Below, one piece after another: positions 26,137 to 39,413 of a DNA stretch of 64,000 nucleotides. The stretch covers positions 74,289,935 to 74,353,934 of the forward strand of contig JACSVZ010000014.1 in NCBI GenBank assembly GCA_014706295.1, given 5' to 3'. Position 1 is the stretch's first letter, and each line of letters begins with the position of its first letter. Position numbers and translations under genes: made by a program. The notes beneath the pieces were generated by a model. The model searched no databases and was not told the origin of the DNA. It was given only the letters and a program-made list of their open reading frames with translations. The stretch is from Lycocorax pyrrhopterus obiensis (lineage: Eukaryota > Chordata > Aves > Passeriformes > Paradisaeidae).

Positions 26137-29100
26137 ATCATTTTCACAAATAATTTTTAAAAATCTTTATCTTGGTGCACCTTTCCATGGTGATTGGCTG
26201 ACGCAAGAGAAAACATCATCTTGCAAGCTGGATACACCGCATGTATTCGACATGTTAAGAAACCTGTAGAAGCTCTGATATGTCATTTCTCTGGAGAAAA
26301 ATCTAAATTCAGAATTTATCTCATTTGGTACAGATTTCAGACTCTTACAATGAAAGAAAATCCAAATCCCATAGTATAAGCATTAGTTAACTTGCTATAA
26401 TATATGTCTGTTGCATGACAAGATAACTTTTATCATATCATATTCCAGATTATGTTTCCTTATTAGCCTTTTGAATGGTACTTTGACCAGATGCTGCATG
26501 ATTGCTCCATTCTATGCATGATCAGTGACAGATGGTCATGCTCTGACTTCGTCTTGAAGCAGTGTGTGAAGAAATCATAAATAATGTGATTTTATTAGCA
26601 TAGGAATTCACACATTTGGGAAAATGACTACCATCTGTGTGCATTAGTGCAGTATCATGCCTTGTAGATCAGATCTGATTCATGCCCTGCCAAGTTTGAA
26701 ACGAAAGTGAATTACTCAGTATTTTTCTGCACAAGATCATGCAGACAGGTCTCTGTATGTCCATCCAGTTGCTGGTACCAAATGCTGAATACCAGAAATG
26801 TATTAATGTCAACATTTTCATATATGACTACATGCCAGAGGACTCTGATTATGATAGTATATAAATAAATACAGTAATTTTATTATATGCCATATTCTCC
26901 ATGAGGATGAGTAGAGGATTTGTCTGGAAGTTGACCACCCCAAACCAGATCGTGTTTTCCTTGACTCACCCATCAGGTCTGCCGAAAACCATAGTAGAAA
27001 ACTTTAGCAGTCATACTCCCCTCATACCATCAGTGGAAAATCAAAGGCTCCGTATGACAACATATGTTTTAAATACTTGGACATAGCCTTAGGTGTATAT
27101 ATATTTAGGCTCTGATTAGTTCCTAAAACATGGATGTCATGCAGGATTCAAACAGTTGTTTTCTGGAGTTCAAATCCATTCAGCTCCCCTCCTCAGCATT
27201 CTGCTATTCCACTCGAACCTCTGACCACAAAACAAAGAAGCTCTATAAATAGACAACCTTTTAAAAACATCACAAACAGGTTCACTTGTCTCCATCAGAA
27301 AGCCATAGGATCTGCAGTATAAGGGATACTTTTCACATTATTTATGGAGATACCTCAAGTAGGTTTCTGATTCCAGTGAGACTTTGGTACCTTCCATCAT
27401 AGAGAGTTTATTAAAACTGATAGAGAGCAATTTGGCATTAAATTTGGTCAAAGATTGTTTGGCTGTTTCCAGCTTCATTATTTGTGTCAAAAAACTTTCT
27501 CCCCTCCTCTGTCAAAGTAAAATTATTGGCAGTTTTGATTCAAATGGATAAGTATTTAAAGCTATTAAAGACCCAGTCACAGCTAGGAACTTAATTAACA
27601 TTTTTAGCCAATAGAACTGTCTTAAATGAGTGACAACATGATCCCTCATAGACCTAACCCCAAAAGTCACTTGCAATTTGGCAAGAAAATAGATTTCTGA
27701 GCTGTGATTGCACTTTTCTTGTCATTTATCTTTACAAGAAATTTCCATCTAAGTTGTTGAAAGTAATAATGGAAATACATTCTGATGCAAAGTCTTAATG
27801 TATCAGTATTATTTCCTAATTTTTTTGCTTTCTGTGTTGTAAGAGCTGGTAACAGCTCTCACATACTGTGTTGTGTTCTAGTCTTCTGGTTTTAAAACCT
27901 GAAATCATCCAGATATTTGCACGTACTTTCTGCAGATGTCTCAAAAAGGAATGAAAGGCAAAGTTGTCTGAACTCAGTCTGATAAGATCATTTTCATATG
28001 AATGAAAACTTGCTATTGAGTAGTCTATCACTTAGAAGTCACTTAGCACTCCCTGGTATCACTGGAGTATGTGTTCAATTTGAATATTGATACAACAGCT
28101 GCAGGCATCTGTTTATATTTCATGAACGTTGCTGTCATTAGATCTTCAAGAGGTTGAGATAATATTTTGCTGTTATTTTTTCTCTCAGCATAGAGTACAA
28201 GAATTCTGTGGTGCCTTTTGCATGAAAAAAAGTTCAAATAAATCTTCATACAAAATATACACAGTATGTTTGAGTCATTCATGGAATACACAAATAGGCA
28301 ACACATTTTGAAGTATCTAAAATGAGGTGATTAATTTCTTATTTTCTAATGCGTGCTCCAGAAATTATGAGAAAGTTATCTACTATATAATTGAAGTTAT
28401 GCAGCATCTGAGCAGTAATTTACAGATCTTGCTTTTGACTTATGTATCAGTCCTAGATGAAGTACTGTGTAATAGGGTAATTTTTGCTACAGGAGACTGT
28501 TCAGTATTATGTATACAAATTAAACACTTGATGAAGAATTTGCTGTATTAAATATGCAAATTAAACTTCAGGAAGACATGTAACTGAATTAGCACTGAGA
28601 AGTCCTTGGTATTCTGTAATTTACTTAGAGATTGCTTCAGAGAGAAGCCATGAAAACTTCTGCCCAAGAGAACAAAAGTCTTTAGGTAAAGTTTGATGAG
28701 AAAAGTATTTATAATAGTCACCAAACTAGGGTAAAGTGGAACAGGAAACTTACTGTGCTTTGGTACTATTGATGATGGCCTCCTAGAATGCTTCATTATC
28801 AGCCAGCTATGCATTATTTGTAAATGCATTAGAGTTTTGGGACAAATCAGTCATTGTTAAAATTGGCAGTTTAGTCCCTAAAGACGGACAGTGTGCAGAG
28901 CCTAGATGTGTGTGGTTCCTCAGTAACATTCTTCATGTACTTCAACTACTTTCCAGATAATTTTTTTACAGACTATAAAGTATCTTATTGATTGAGCTCT
29001 GAGAATTGTAAGTGTGATTTATGAGTTATATTTGATTAAAAGTGTGGCTGCTCTGGGGGACACAGGGATTTCTTCCCCCCTGGTCTAACACTAAGTAAAT

Positions 29101-30995
29101 CACTTAAATCCATTACCTGAGAGAGCATGCCCTTTAAAAAGACTAGTAAAAATGGAAAGTTGCATTGGAAAACCATATAGGAGAGCTTTATTTTAACCAG
29201 AGTGCCAGGCGAAAAAAGATGCATGAGCATGGGACAACTAAAACACTGCAAACATTATTCACTAGCAGGTAAAGTAATGCAGTTTTTCCAGCAATTTTGT
29301 AAGTACAGCAGTTTGAAGATAGTAAAGTAAAACTTGACAGCTGAGTAAGTAGCTAAGTTGTCACTACTGCCACTGTCCTTTTAATTACACTTTTATTTGA
29401 GGTGCAGTGCTATGCATCCTGACAGGAAGGAAACTTTATCTTCTGAAAAAAAAAGCAAAATGGGAGAAGACTAGCTTTTAACCAGACATCACATTTTCCT
29501 AGCTTTTTAGAAGTAAGTATTTATCTTTCAGATTGTTTACATATGAAACAAGAGGTCTTTACAGGCTTTGGAGTTGCACTGCTTTTCAGTTAGAACCAAG
29601 GGAACATAGAGTGAAATGTGTGATGTGTGTTGGTGTCTCTTCTACTAATTAAGATTAGGTGTTTTGCGAGTGCCCACATGACTTATCTCTTGTGGCTGAT
29701 ATCCAGTGAGGCTATAGTCTGTAAGTTTAAAAGAAAAATGTCTCTATCTTCAGCCTATAAAATTGGCTAGAAGGCTGTGCTTGCTCCACCAATTGATCAA
29801 ACTAACCTTGCAATGTACTGCAACTTCTTTCCTATATTAATCATATTCCTAATAAGACTCATTTAGCAAGAAAAATATTTGAGGTCTTTGTATTTCAAGG
29901 TACGAAGGATTCAGGAAACTAATAATCAACAAGGGTTGAAAAAGCATATTTAAAAAACAATTGGATCACTTTTCCCTAGTATGCATGAAATTTCATTTTT
30001 TTAACATAACAATTATATGAGTTGCATCTTTCTTGGACACAAGATGTAAATACCTGTATTGATGTAGCAAACAGTAACAGAAACCATGTGATGACATTTT
30101 TATGCATGTGACAAATTACTGATGAACCTTTAGGCGTATATTCCCATACAGTCTCCCCATGAACATCCTGTCATCAAATCTCTGACAGCTTCACATACTT
30201 CTTAATTCAAACAGTTCAAAAATCAAGTGCTTCCTTTTGGATCAAATGTATTATTTGTCATAAAAGTAGGTAGCTTGATCTGCCAGATTGGTAATATTTA
30301 GTCAAAAACTAGCGTTAGGTTGCAGGCAATACTTTCTTACTTTGCTTAGATACATGGACTTTCTAATATGACAAAATGTACCTTAAAAGAATTGCGTCAC
30401 TCTTGAGCATGCTCTTTTGTTGTCCTCAGAAAGCTCTGCACGTGAAGTAGGCTCTTGTAAAATGGTGTACTGAGCTTTCCCAACAGAGGAGTCTAGAATA
30501 TATTTCAAAATACTTCAGTTCTAATTAGCTCATCTATAAAATGTGTGTTTCCTTATGATCGGTAGAAACCTGTGGTAGCACAGTACCACACGACACAAGC
30601 TGTGGTAACTCACTTTTGGGCATGACTATATATAAATATTGACCATATGCAGTTACTTGAACTAGCCCCCCTGTGCAAAGGTGTAACTGTGAAAGCGAGC
30701 TCTAGAGACTTGGTGATTTTTTTCTCTTCTTAGCTCAAACCTACCAGCAGCTTTAAGTAATGTTGCCAAATTTCTCAACGTGGTTTCAAAAAAGCAGTGA
30801 AGTCTCACAGAGTCAGTTTTCCAGGCTTAAACATCCTCTGCGTTTATACTTAGGATTGTATTTGTGATATTTGGCTAAGTCTTCACTAATGCAAACAGAA
30901 TCCTGAAAGACTTCTACCCTGATTTATAAAAGACTTAACCAAAGCTCTGCAGGGGCCTTCAATTTGATTCATGATTAAATAGCATAATTTTGATT

Positions 30996-31025
30996 CTTTT
31001 TTTTTGGGGGGGGGGGGAGGGGGGT
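30996..31025 (+). repeat. Poly-T / poly-G tract
   Basis: A run of T is followed by 12 G, one A, two G... and more G, ending in GGGGGGTTGCAG. The G-run (31006-31024) could fold as a G-quadruplex on the plus strand and is also a likely site of length error. Confidence 0.85.
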
Positions 31026-32549
31026 TGCAGCTGCAGGCTCTGGTTATTTTTTCTCATACTCTCATGATAATTATAATTAGTGATGCATTTTATGTTAGCT
31101 ATTTTTACCAGATTTCAAGAGAATAGACACTTTTTATAACAATGGTTTGAGTCTTCCAATGTTTTCTGCTCCTCCAATATATGAAAAATATGCTCCTCAC
31201 TGAGTGATAGCTTGCATATATTTTACTCCCACTGCTCATGCAGTTCTAAAAGATAGGTTTCAATTAATTAAGAATGTACATTGTGTTTTTCTGTATCCAT
31301 CATATCTCTGCATATCTACGTAGGTACTTTATTCACCATACTGCACTCCAAGCCTGCTGTAGTCAATTATATGCCTGTCAGGCCACTGTCTTACCTTCTA
31401 GTAGGAATATTCGGTAATTGATCTCCTAGATTATGCCCTTCCTATTTCACTGCATCACCAAAACTGCAGCCTCAGTTGTTCTGGAGCCTCTGTAAACTCA
31501 GTGGTTCTGACTTCACACAGCACTGTGCAGAGCCGGTTTTCTGAACGGCTCAGTGACCATCCAAAATGGGACAGCAGCTAGTGCAGTTCTTTCCTTCTCT
31601 TCCTCATTCTGTGGTGTTCAGGCATTGCTACTCTGGGAAGTAATACAATTTTAAGATCCTTAAAACTGAGGAGTTTTTTGAAGTAACTGTCTTAATACCC
31701 TCTTGCATGTTTGCTTGCTTGCCTGATTGGATACCTTTGTCATTGTTTGCCACCGGCAGAAAGGATTCATCAGCTGTATTTGTACTCTAGAGGTGTACAA
31801 AAGAAGAGGAAATATTTTTTACAAGAGCATTAAGATGCTAAAGGAATTTAGGAAATATGAAGGTGCTCAGTCTTAAATCACCACAGGGTTATTTTTCATG
31901 ACAATGTGACTCAAAAAAGTGGGAGTAAAGATATTCATTTACCTGTCTGTCTATATATACTCTTTTCAAATCTGAAGAAACAGAAACTGTAAATGTAATT
32001 TAAATTTAACAGTGCAGGACACTGAACACTACTCCAGAAGATGTTAGACTTTGATTGTTAAGGCTTAGACCAGAGTTTTCAGTGATTGAAACCACTCTTC
32101 TGCTGAACAACCTGAGGGAAGACAATTGTGAGACAACTGCACAGAAAACTATAGAAATAGAATGGGAGACAAGTTCAGATCAAGATTTAAAATCCAGGCT
32201 CAAACACTGAAAATATTTATATGATTCTAAATTATTATTCCTTAAATAAAAATAATTCATTTGACAATATTACATACAGCATGTGTCTATGCAGTCCATT
32301 ACAGCTACACTCAGGCTTGTACCATGGAGACAGCTGAGTGTGAATCCGGTTTTGCTCCAAAGAACATGTAGTGATTCCATGCTGGCCATGGGCTTTGCTG
32401 TAAAACATACTTCGCAATGAACTTAATTTTGTTAGAACTTAATATGATCAGTGCAGGATAAGCAATCACTCTATAATTGTCAGTAAGTCCTTTTCTAGTA
32501 GCCTTTTCTTGGGTGCACTATAAACAGCTGGTAAATCGGGATATAAAAG

Positions 32550-33060
32550 TGTCTGAGACTGAACAGACACGTGGAGACCAAATGGACTCAGACATAGAGA
32601 CACTGCTAGTGCAGACCTGTCTGTACCATTAATGAGGGACCAGTCTCTCTGCCCGTGGTGGGGGAGATGGGACAGCCTGGGAGGGAAGGCTGGCAGATCA
32701 GGGTAAAGGTTCCTCACAGAAAAGCCCGGCCCTTGGCAGCAATAGCAGCAGTGGTGGTGATGTCTGGGCAATAAAGTTCAGGAAGGAGGTGGGACAGGTC
32801 AGGACAGCATTCCCAGCCAGACAGAGTCCCAAAGCTCTCTGTCCCTCAGTGTCCAGAGCTCCTGTCAGTCACAGGAGCAGAGAGGGAATACCTGGGTCTG
32901 ACTGAGCCAAGTTGCCCCAGCAGACAGCTACAGGTGGCCACTGTGTGCCCACTCCCCACCTCTCACTCTGAAGGATTCTCCACAGCCAGATAAAAATGAA
33001 GTTGCCTTTAGCACTGAGGGACAGGATGGATTGTCTGAGATTCAACAGGGTTTAACCCAT
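32550..33060. other. GC-richer island of unknown origin, possible unclassified LTR
   Basis: About 500 bp clearly richer in G/C than the surrounding intron. It opens with TGTCTGAGACTGAACAG (32550-32566), preceded by ATATAAAAG, and near its right end has TGTCTGAGATTCAACAG (33032-33048), a 15-of-17 match in direct orientation. An AATAAA lies at 32770-32775. A TATA-like motif, an AATAAA some 230 bp later and similar terminal words would fit an old LTR, but I do not recognise a family. There is no credible reading frame or splice-flanked exon. Confidence 0.4.
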
Positions 33061-33112
33061 CCTATGGAGAATTATAGTCAAAGCTAAAACCAAAAACTGA
33101 GTTCTGATTGTT

Positions 33113-33180
33113 ATCCAGACAGTAGTGTGTTGTGTTGGACAGTATTGAGTAGTGTGTTGTATCCAGACAGTAGTGTGTTA
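33113..33180 (+). repeat. Short tandem repeat, 48-bp unit, ~1.4 copies
   Basis: ATCCAGACAGTAGTGTGTT occurs at 33113 and again at 33161. The intervening bases contain a further degenerate copy (GGACAGTATTGAGTAGTGTG). It looks like recent local slippage or unequal duplication. Confidence 0.88.
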
Positions 33181-34642
33181 GGCCATTGCTGAAGGTGCAG
33201 GTTTCCTGACTGCTCTTCATGAGTGCAAACACTTGAGCAGGAACACTGCTTTTCCACTATATAAGGAGGGTTATTCTTATTTAAGAGGTTTATTTGGCAA
33301 TTGTGTATTTTTTCATGATGCTGAAATGGTAAACTCACATGTGAGGGTTAATTGTTGTATTTCATTGGATTTTGTTTAGCTAGTATCTGCAAATATTTCA
33401 CAGTGACATTATTTGGATTCCTTTAACACTAACAATAATAAACCAGGATATTTTATAATGAGCCGTCATTTCGTTGAGGCTGCAGCATCAGCCTTAGGCA
33501 AAAAAACAATAGAATTTTTTTCATTATTACTTTAATCTAACACTCAATAGAAGCAAAGACGGAGGAAAACAAGGATTTTTTTTTCCTCAGATGCACTTTA
33601 AAGACTTGAGATGTACAGAAGGATTAAAAGATAAAATTGTTGTGAACATGCTTGACAGTCATGTAAAGGACAACTCTTACATTTCTGATAAAAATGTAAG
33701 CTTTTAACTTATAGCAAAAAACCAAAAAGGGATAATCTACAAGTGCTTTATAAGTACTTTATATAACAAGATTCTTAAGTCTCACCTTACTTCTAAAAGC
33801 ACTTCCTCCAGTTGCACTGCCCTTTCCTTTTGTTGTTGCTCTAGCCCAGGCTGCCAAATAGAGCAGGCTTAGATTATCCCATGGTGATGCAACTGCTGCT
33901 GGGACATTTTGACTTATGGTCAGTGCCAGTCTTCCATTTATAGTAAAGCCCAAACAAAACTGAAGTCTTTCAAACCCTGTGGATCACTGTTCTCTTTTCA
34001 GTGGTTGTGCCATTTTTCCGTCTATGGGCGTAGGAGACTCTTACATCTTCACATGTTTATTCATACACAATAGAGGGTTTTTTCTAGTTCTTTTTTTTAC
34101 ATTTTCATACTCAAGGTATGCTACTACTATATGTCAGCACTATTTGCAGTGCAATCATCTTATGTTTGTTCTGAAAAATAGTAATAAAGATTAATTAGTT
34201 TGTGAGCAGCTGCTTATTGAGGCCACCCATACTTCATAAAACTTCAGAATACAGTCTTTTTAAGGTAATGGTAATTTAGTATCCCTAATCCTTCTTTCAA
34301 GTCCTACTGCAGCCTACTTTATTGAAACCTTAATACATGATTTCAAGACAGGGTGCATGCTTCAGAAGTACCAGAGAGGTCTGAACATAACAGAGGCAAT
34401 TTTGGCAGACCTCAATACCTGCAAAGTAATTTTCTCCACAAAAGCATCAATTACGAGCATATCTCAGATTCCAGATATCCTAAACTATTTGCCTAAGGAG
34501 CTGTGCCTGTCACTGGATTTGATAACAATATATTTAGCTGCTATTTCAGCCATGTATCATCTATCGAAGGACCTTTTCAACATATTGTCAGCAAATGACA
34601 GCCTTTCCAAAGGATTTAAATAAAAATGTTCATTAACTGGAT

Positions 34643-34664
34643 GTAGTATACTGTAGTATACTAC
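34643..34664. repeat. 10-bp tandem pair ending in a 12-bp palindrome
   Basis: GTAGTATACT is repeated twice (34643-34662), and GTAGTATACTAC at 34653-34664 is a perfect palindrome. Confidence 0.88.
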
Positions 34665-35836
34665 TGTGTTTGATTGTATAAAACTTCATGATTCCACATA
34701 AACTTACATCTATTTTATATCTCATTACTACTGGCAATCCTTCCATTAAGGAAGTGAATAATAGACATTGATAATTGAATCTTCTGCTATTTTTCATAAA
34801 GTTTCTGTGACATTTCACCTTATAAACATGCCAAAGTTAGCTAGCTGTGTGTGACTTCATAAAGGAATCCATCCTCTCACCAGCATTTCCAAATTGCTTT
34901 CGGATAAGAAGAACACAGACTATGATATTGCATGTTTGCAGAAAATTTTCACTCTGTCTGTAAAATGTCAGGAACATTTTAGAGAATGTTCTGAACAGTT
35001 GGAAATATATGGTTGAAGGATAAAATACAGATCCATCACTAATGAAGTGATCTCTAGTTTAAGATGTGGATATATCAGGTTATACCATCATGCAGATGAA
35101 GGATTTGCTGATTCTGAAAAAATTGTAGCTGACTATTTTAGGACCCAGGCCAATCAAATGAACCTTGGACATAGGCAATTTTTTTGCTCAGATCCTTTGG
35201 GGAATGTCATAGAGTCATCTTTTTCAATGTCCTCTCACTAAATGCCCCACATTTATTATGTAGAACTTGGTACACTTTTGCTTTGGCCACTTTTTGGATA
35301 ATTTTTTTGACAGAGTTTTTATTAAAAGAACTTATTGCAGTAGAACACCAGCCGCAGACCATTTCCACTCAAGGAGGAAACTGCCTCTTATCTCCCAGTA
35401 AATGATGTACCATGGAATATGTTGTAACTGATTTTGTGGTGTGCTTTCTGTTACCATTACTTAATCATAAAAACTTTGCAGAAAAAAAACATCCCCAGCT
35501 GCTGTTAATATGTAGAAAAGACTCTCACTTGAAAAAGAGAAAAATACTACCATGCAGAGTGCATCTCAAAACCCACTGGCTGTCGTAAGGCACCTTAGTG
35601 TTTGTTGTCACTTGCATATATTTCATATATAAATTGCCATATTTTTTAATTATTTATGTATTTTGCCTATGATTTATCAATGAACACTTATAAAGTGGTA
35701 AAGGTAACTATGATAAAAGTAACTATATATGAAATATCCATTAAATATGTCCTTTAACAGAATGACAAAATGACAGAGCCAGTTTCTGTCTTGCTTTTCC
35801 GTATTATTCTATTTCCACTTGTTTTCAGTTCTCTAT

Positions 35837-35864
35837 ATCATCAGTTCTGCATCATCAGTTCTGC
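35837..35864 (+). repeat. Perfect tandem duplication, 14 bp x 2
   Basis: ATCATCAGTTCTGC is present twice without mismatch. Confidence 0.92.
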
Positions 35865-36977
35865 TTTATAATGCAATTTTTATTTATTTGGTGGGGTAAA
35901 ATGCATTTTATTTATTACAGTGATGAACGCTTCAGAAAAGTAGAATTTGTCAACATAGATTCTACTGCTTGCATACTTAGGTTTTAGGTTCCATTTCAGG
36001 GGATCTGTCAATAATTTGAAGAGAGTACTGGTGCAGAAATATATACCCTTCTTCAGGAACAAATGCAGGTTTTGTTCTGTTGATGGGAATGGAAGCAATC
36101 TGTTTGTAACCAGTTAATTTTGCTGACACAATGCAGCCTAATACAACTGTCACGCGAGTAGACCAAACATCTTGAACAAAAAAAGAACAAAAATTGAAAA
36201 GAAAATCCATTAGGAGTTTTAAGTGTACCTTCACTAGCTTCTGGCAGTGTCTGTCTGCAAGCTGAACAGCTAATTCCAGTCCTAACTGCTACTTCTCTGG
36301 CACAGCCATATACTTATGTGACAGAAATCTGGGCTTCACTGTTCATTATCAAATTGCTGCACTTAGCGGATTTTTTTTTAAAATGGAGAGAAAAGTAATT
36401 GTGATGATATTTAAGAAACAAATCATTCTTAAAATTTGTTTATCCTTTGCAATGGCAGCCTGTTTTTCAGGATTGAAGTCTCATGCAAAACTGTGAGCTC
36501 CCTGCTTCTTCTCTCTGAATGAGCAGAGCACTTTTAACAGGTGCTCCATCAATACTAGCATCCTAGCCAATTACTGACAGTAACATTTAAAGCATTTATC
36601 TCTAGCACATGGCAAATCTGCCTCCAAGCTAACTGATGGGTTTAAAATTATTCATAGTACAAGTTGTTATGTTGTGGTACTGACACTGAATCAGAAATTA
36701 GGTAGCACCACCAAATCTTTTTATTTTTATGTGGATCATTGAAAGCTCACAATCTCACAGTGATGTCCCCAGTGCCACATTTTACGTGGTTAGTTGGTGT
36801 GCATAAGCAGCTTGGGATTGGGCAGCTCCTGGTGCTGTGAGTGTGTGGTAACCAGAGCTCGGCCTCCCTGAAGCATGAATGTGTGGTCTTGCCCAGTCTA
36901 CTTCCCAGCTGCCTCATGTACAACATGGAAATGCCAACTGTCTGTACATCCCTCAACAATTCTCACTCAAGTGATGA

Positions 36978-37035
36978 ATGATGAATTAGACGATCTTTAA
37001 AGGCCCCTTCCAACCCCAGCCATTCAATGATTCTA
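36978..37035 (+). mobile_element. CR1-type 3' tail, very short
   Basis: A sense 3' terminus with GACGATCTTTAAAGGCCCCT, then TCCAACCCCAGCCATTCAAT and GATTCT. This is the standard CR1 3' UTR end. Only about 58 bp are clearly CR1. The 240 bp to its left are of unclear origin and may belong to a composite element that borrowed a CR1 tail. Confidence 0.75.
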
Positions 37036-39413
37036 AGTGTGGATGATGGTTACTACTTCTGAGGAATAAAAGCCAATTGAGTCTAGCCAGACTTAATCTG
37101 TGAATGTTAATTTTCTTGTTTTCCTGTAAATCTCTACAGTTAAATTCTAGCATTCTAGTAACATCTTTTGGACATGAGTCAGATTTTACATGGTCAAAAT
37201 TTTCAGGTTTTTTTTTTTTAATTTAACCAGGTGCTGAACAACTGAAACTTTTATTTTTAGTATTTTTAGTAAATGCAAAATAATGCCCCACTGGTACCAT
37301 GATACAATATCTAGCCCACCTCTACGTGTAAGGTAGAGGTAAGGAAATAGAATCAGTCTGTTACAAAATTTATTACACCAAATTTCAGTTGTCAGTCTGA
37401 ATCAATATTCAATGTCATATCTGCAGAGGCTGGAGTGCCACATCAGCTGTCCCATAACTATGACAGAAACTTTCTCACACAAGGTGAGAAATTTCTTTGT
37501 AAGACACAGAATCCTGAAAAAAAAGTGTTGCAATTTATTCCTGTTATTTTATGTGACACCACACTCACATAAATATAATACCATTTTGATTATCTGAAAT
37601 AAAATCACTGCAAACCTCATCATATTTGAGACTTATTTATTTTTGTATGAAAAATTCTGATCAGGATCATGCCAAAATACCTTATGCATGAGAAAGTAAG
37701 AACTCTTAAAAAACTGAGTTTAGCAATGATAGCCATTGGATTATAATAATGAAAAATATAATCTAATGCAGAAAGCATTAATTAAGTAAGAACAGGAAAC
37801 AAACCATAGAAGATTCTGCTGAGTGTGTGTTAGGGGTTATTATCATTATTTTTACTTGGGGCTAATGAAGCTATGAAGGGTGTTCTGGCTCTTTAGAAGC
37901 CCATGGTTTTCACATGCCTGCCCTGAGGCAATATTTATTTAATGGTTTGTATAAAATTTGAAATCTCCAAAGTTTTCTGTTTTCTAAAAGACTGAATGCT
38001 TATTTAGCTTTTGGAAGCACAAAATTGAGTGCATGAAGCAAGGGGCATATTTTTAGACATTTTTCAAAGACCTAGTAAACTGTAAGTCTACTGTCTAATT
38101 TTTCTCCTAATTTAGGATATTACTGTAACCCGTGGTGATAAAAGTTGATTCTGCAATACTCTCATTTGTAAGATGATTTATATTAACATGTTTTACTGTG
38201 CACTGAAATGTACTGAAAGGAATCACCATTCATATTATTAGATCTTATTTGAGGGCACACTAATGAACAGTTGAACAGTAACATTTTAAGCTACTATATC
38301 TAATTCATAAATGAACATGAATATAGTGTCAGCATTTCCACTATTTCTAAAATTGTAGCTCATTTGGAAAAAGATTTTCCTTCTGTCATTTTAAAATTAA
38401 CAAGTTCTTCTTGTTCTCTCTGTGTATGTCCTCTGATATTCTTTTTCAGATGAGTTAGTTAAACTTCAATTCTTTCATTAGATGAGAAGAATAAAAGTGC
38501 AATAAATTGGGGCATGAATTAGATTACATTTACAGATAGAGAGAAGAAGAACAGATGTGTCTGGATGAACATGAGAGTTTTGACCAGGAATTTCTCCCAT
38601 GACCCCAGAATGCACACTCCGTGAAGAAATAATTGAGGTTTCAGGGCTTCTTGAGTCCTGACTGTAAATTTATGCTGGTAGAAACCAGTTTCATAACAGA
38701 TGACACTGTCTTTTATTTCTTTTGACATGAGAAATGGTAGTTTGTTATCTTTTGCTATGCCTATATACTTTTTAGTCATCAAGATTTTTTTTGATTTGCA
38801 ATTGGCAACAGTAGAATTGGTTGTTTTCTCTCATTATCCTCAGCAAATGTGCTGAAAGTTATAATAGGTTTTTTGAGTTTTCAGATTCTGAAGATAAATA
38901 TGAAGTTTTTCAGGAAAAAAAAAATCGGTTCTGGAACTAATGTCTTGAAGTGTAGTGCCAAACTGCTAGAAGAATCTCCAAAGAACTATTTCATGGAATT
39001 CATATTTTCCCACAGGTTTGAGCTGTTTTGCCTTTTTAAGGACACTGTGTTCTGAGAAGAATGAAACCCTCAGCCTAATTGAAATCATTTGGGATTCTTC
39101 TGCTTGCATTCTTCATGTAGTGCAATTAAGCAGTGGGACTTTTTTATTTGTAGGAAACTGTAGATACTAGAAGTTACATCATGGTGCTAGTGACATGACA
39201 TCTGAGTAACAGCACCAAAGAGACAAGGGGTGGATTTTGTGTAAATTGCCCATTTTCATTCTGTGTTATGATGACGTTATTTTGCTTTTATATGTGGAAT
39301 GTTTGTCTTGCTTTGTTTGCTTAATGTTTTTGATGTGAGTGCAAGTCCTGTGATGAATGTGGATTTTTGCTGATAATTCTTATATATGTGATTCACAGAG
39401 GTGATGAGTGGAA

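Noticed and set aside
34357..34623. An 88-codon plus-strand frame with a fairly protein-like composition
   Set aside because: No domain or family recognised and no supporting splice or promoter signals. Treated as chance.
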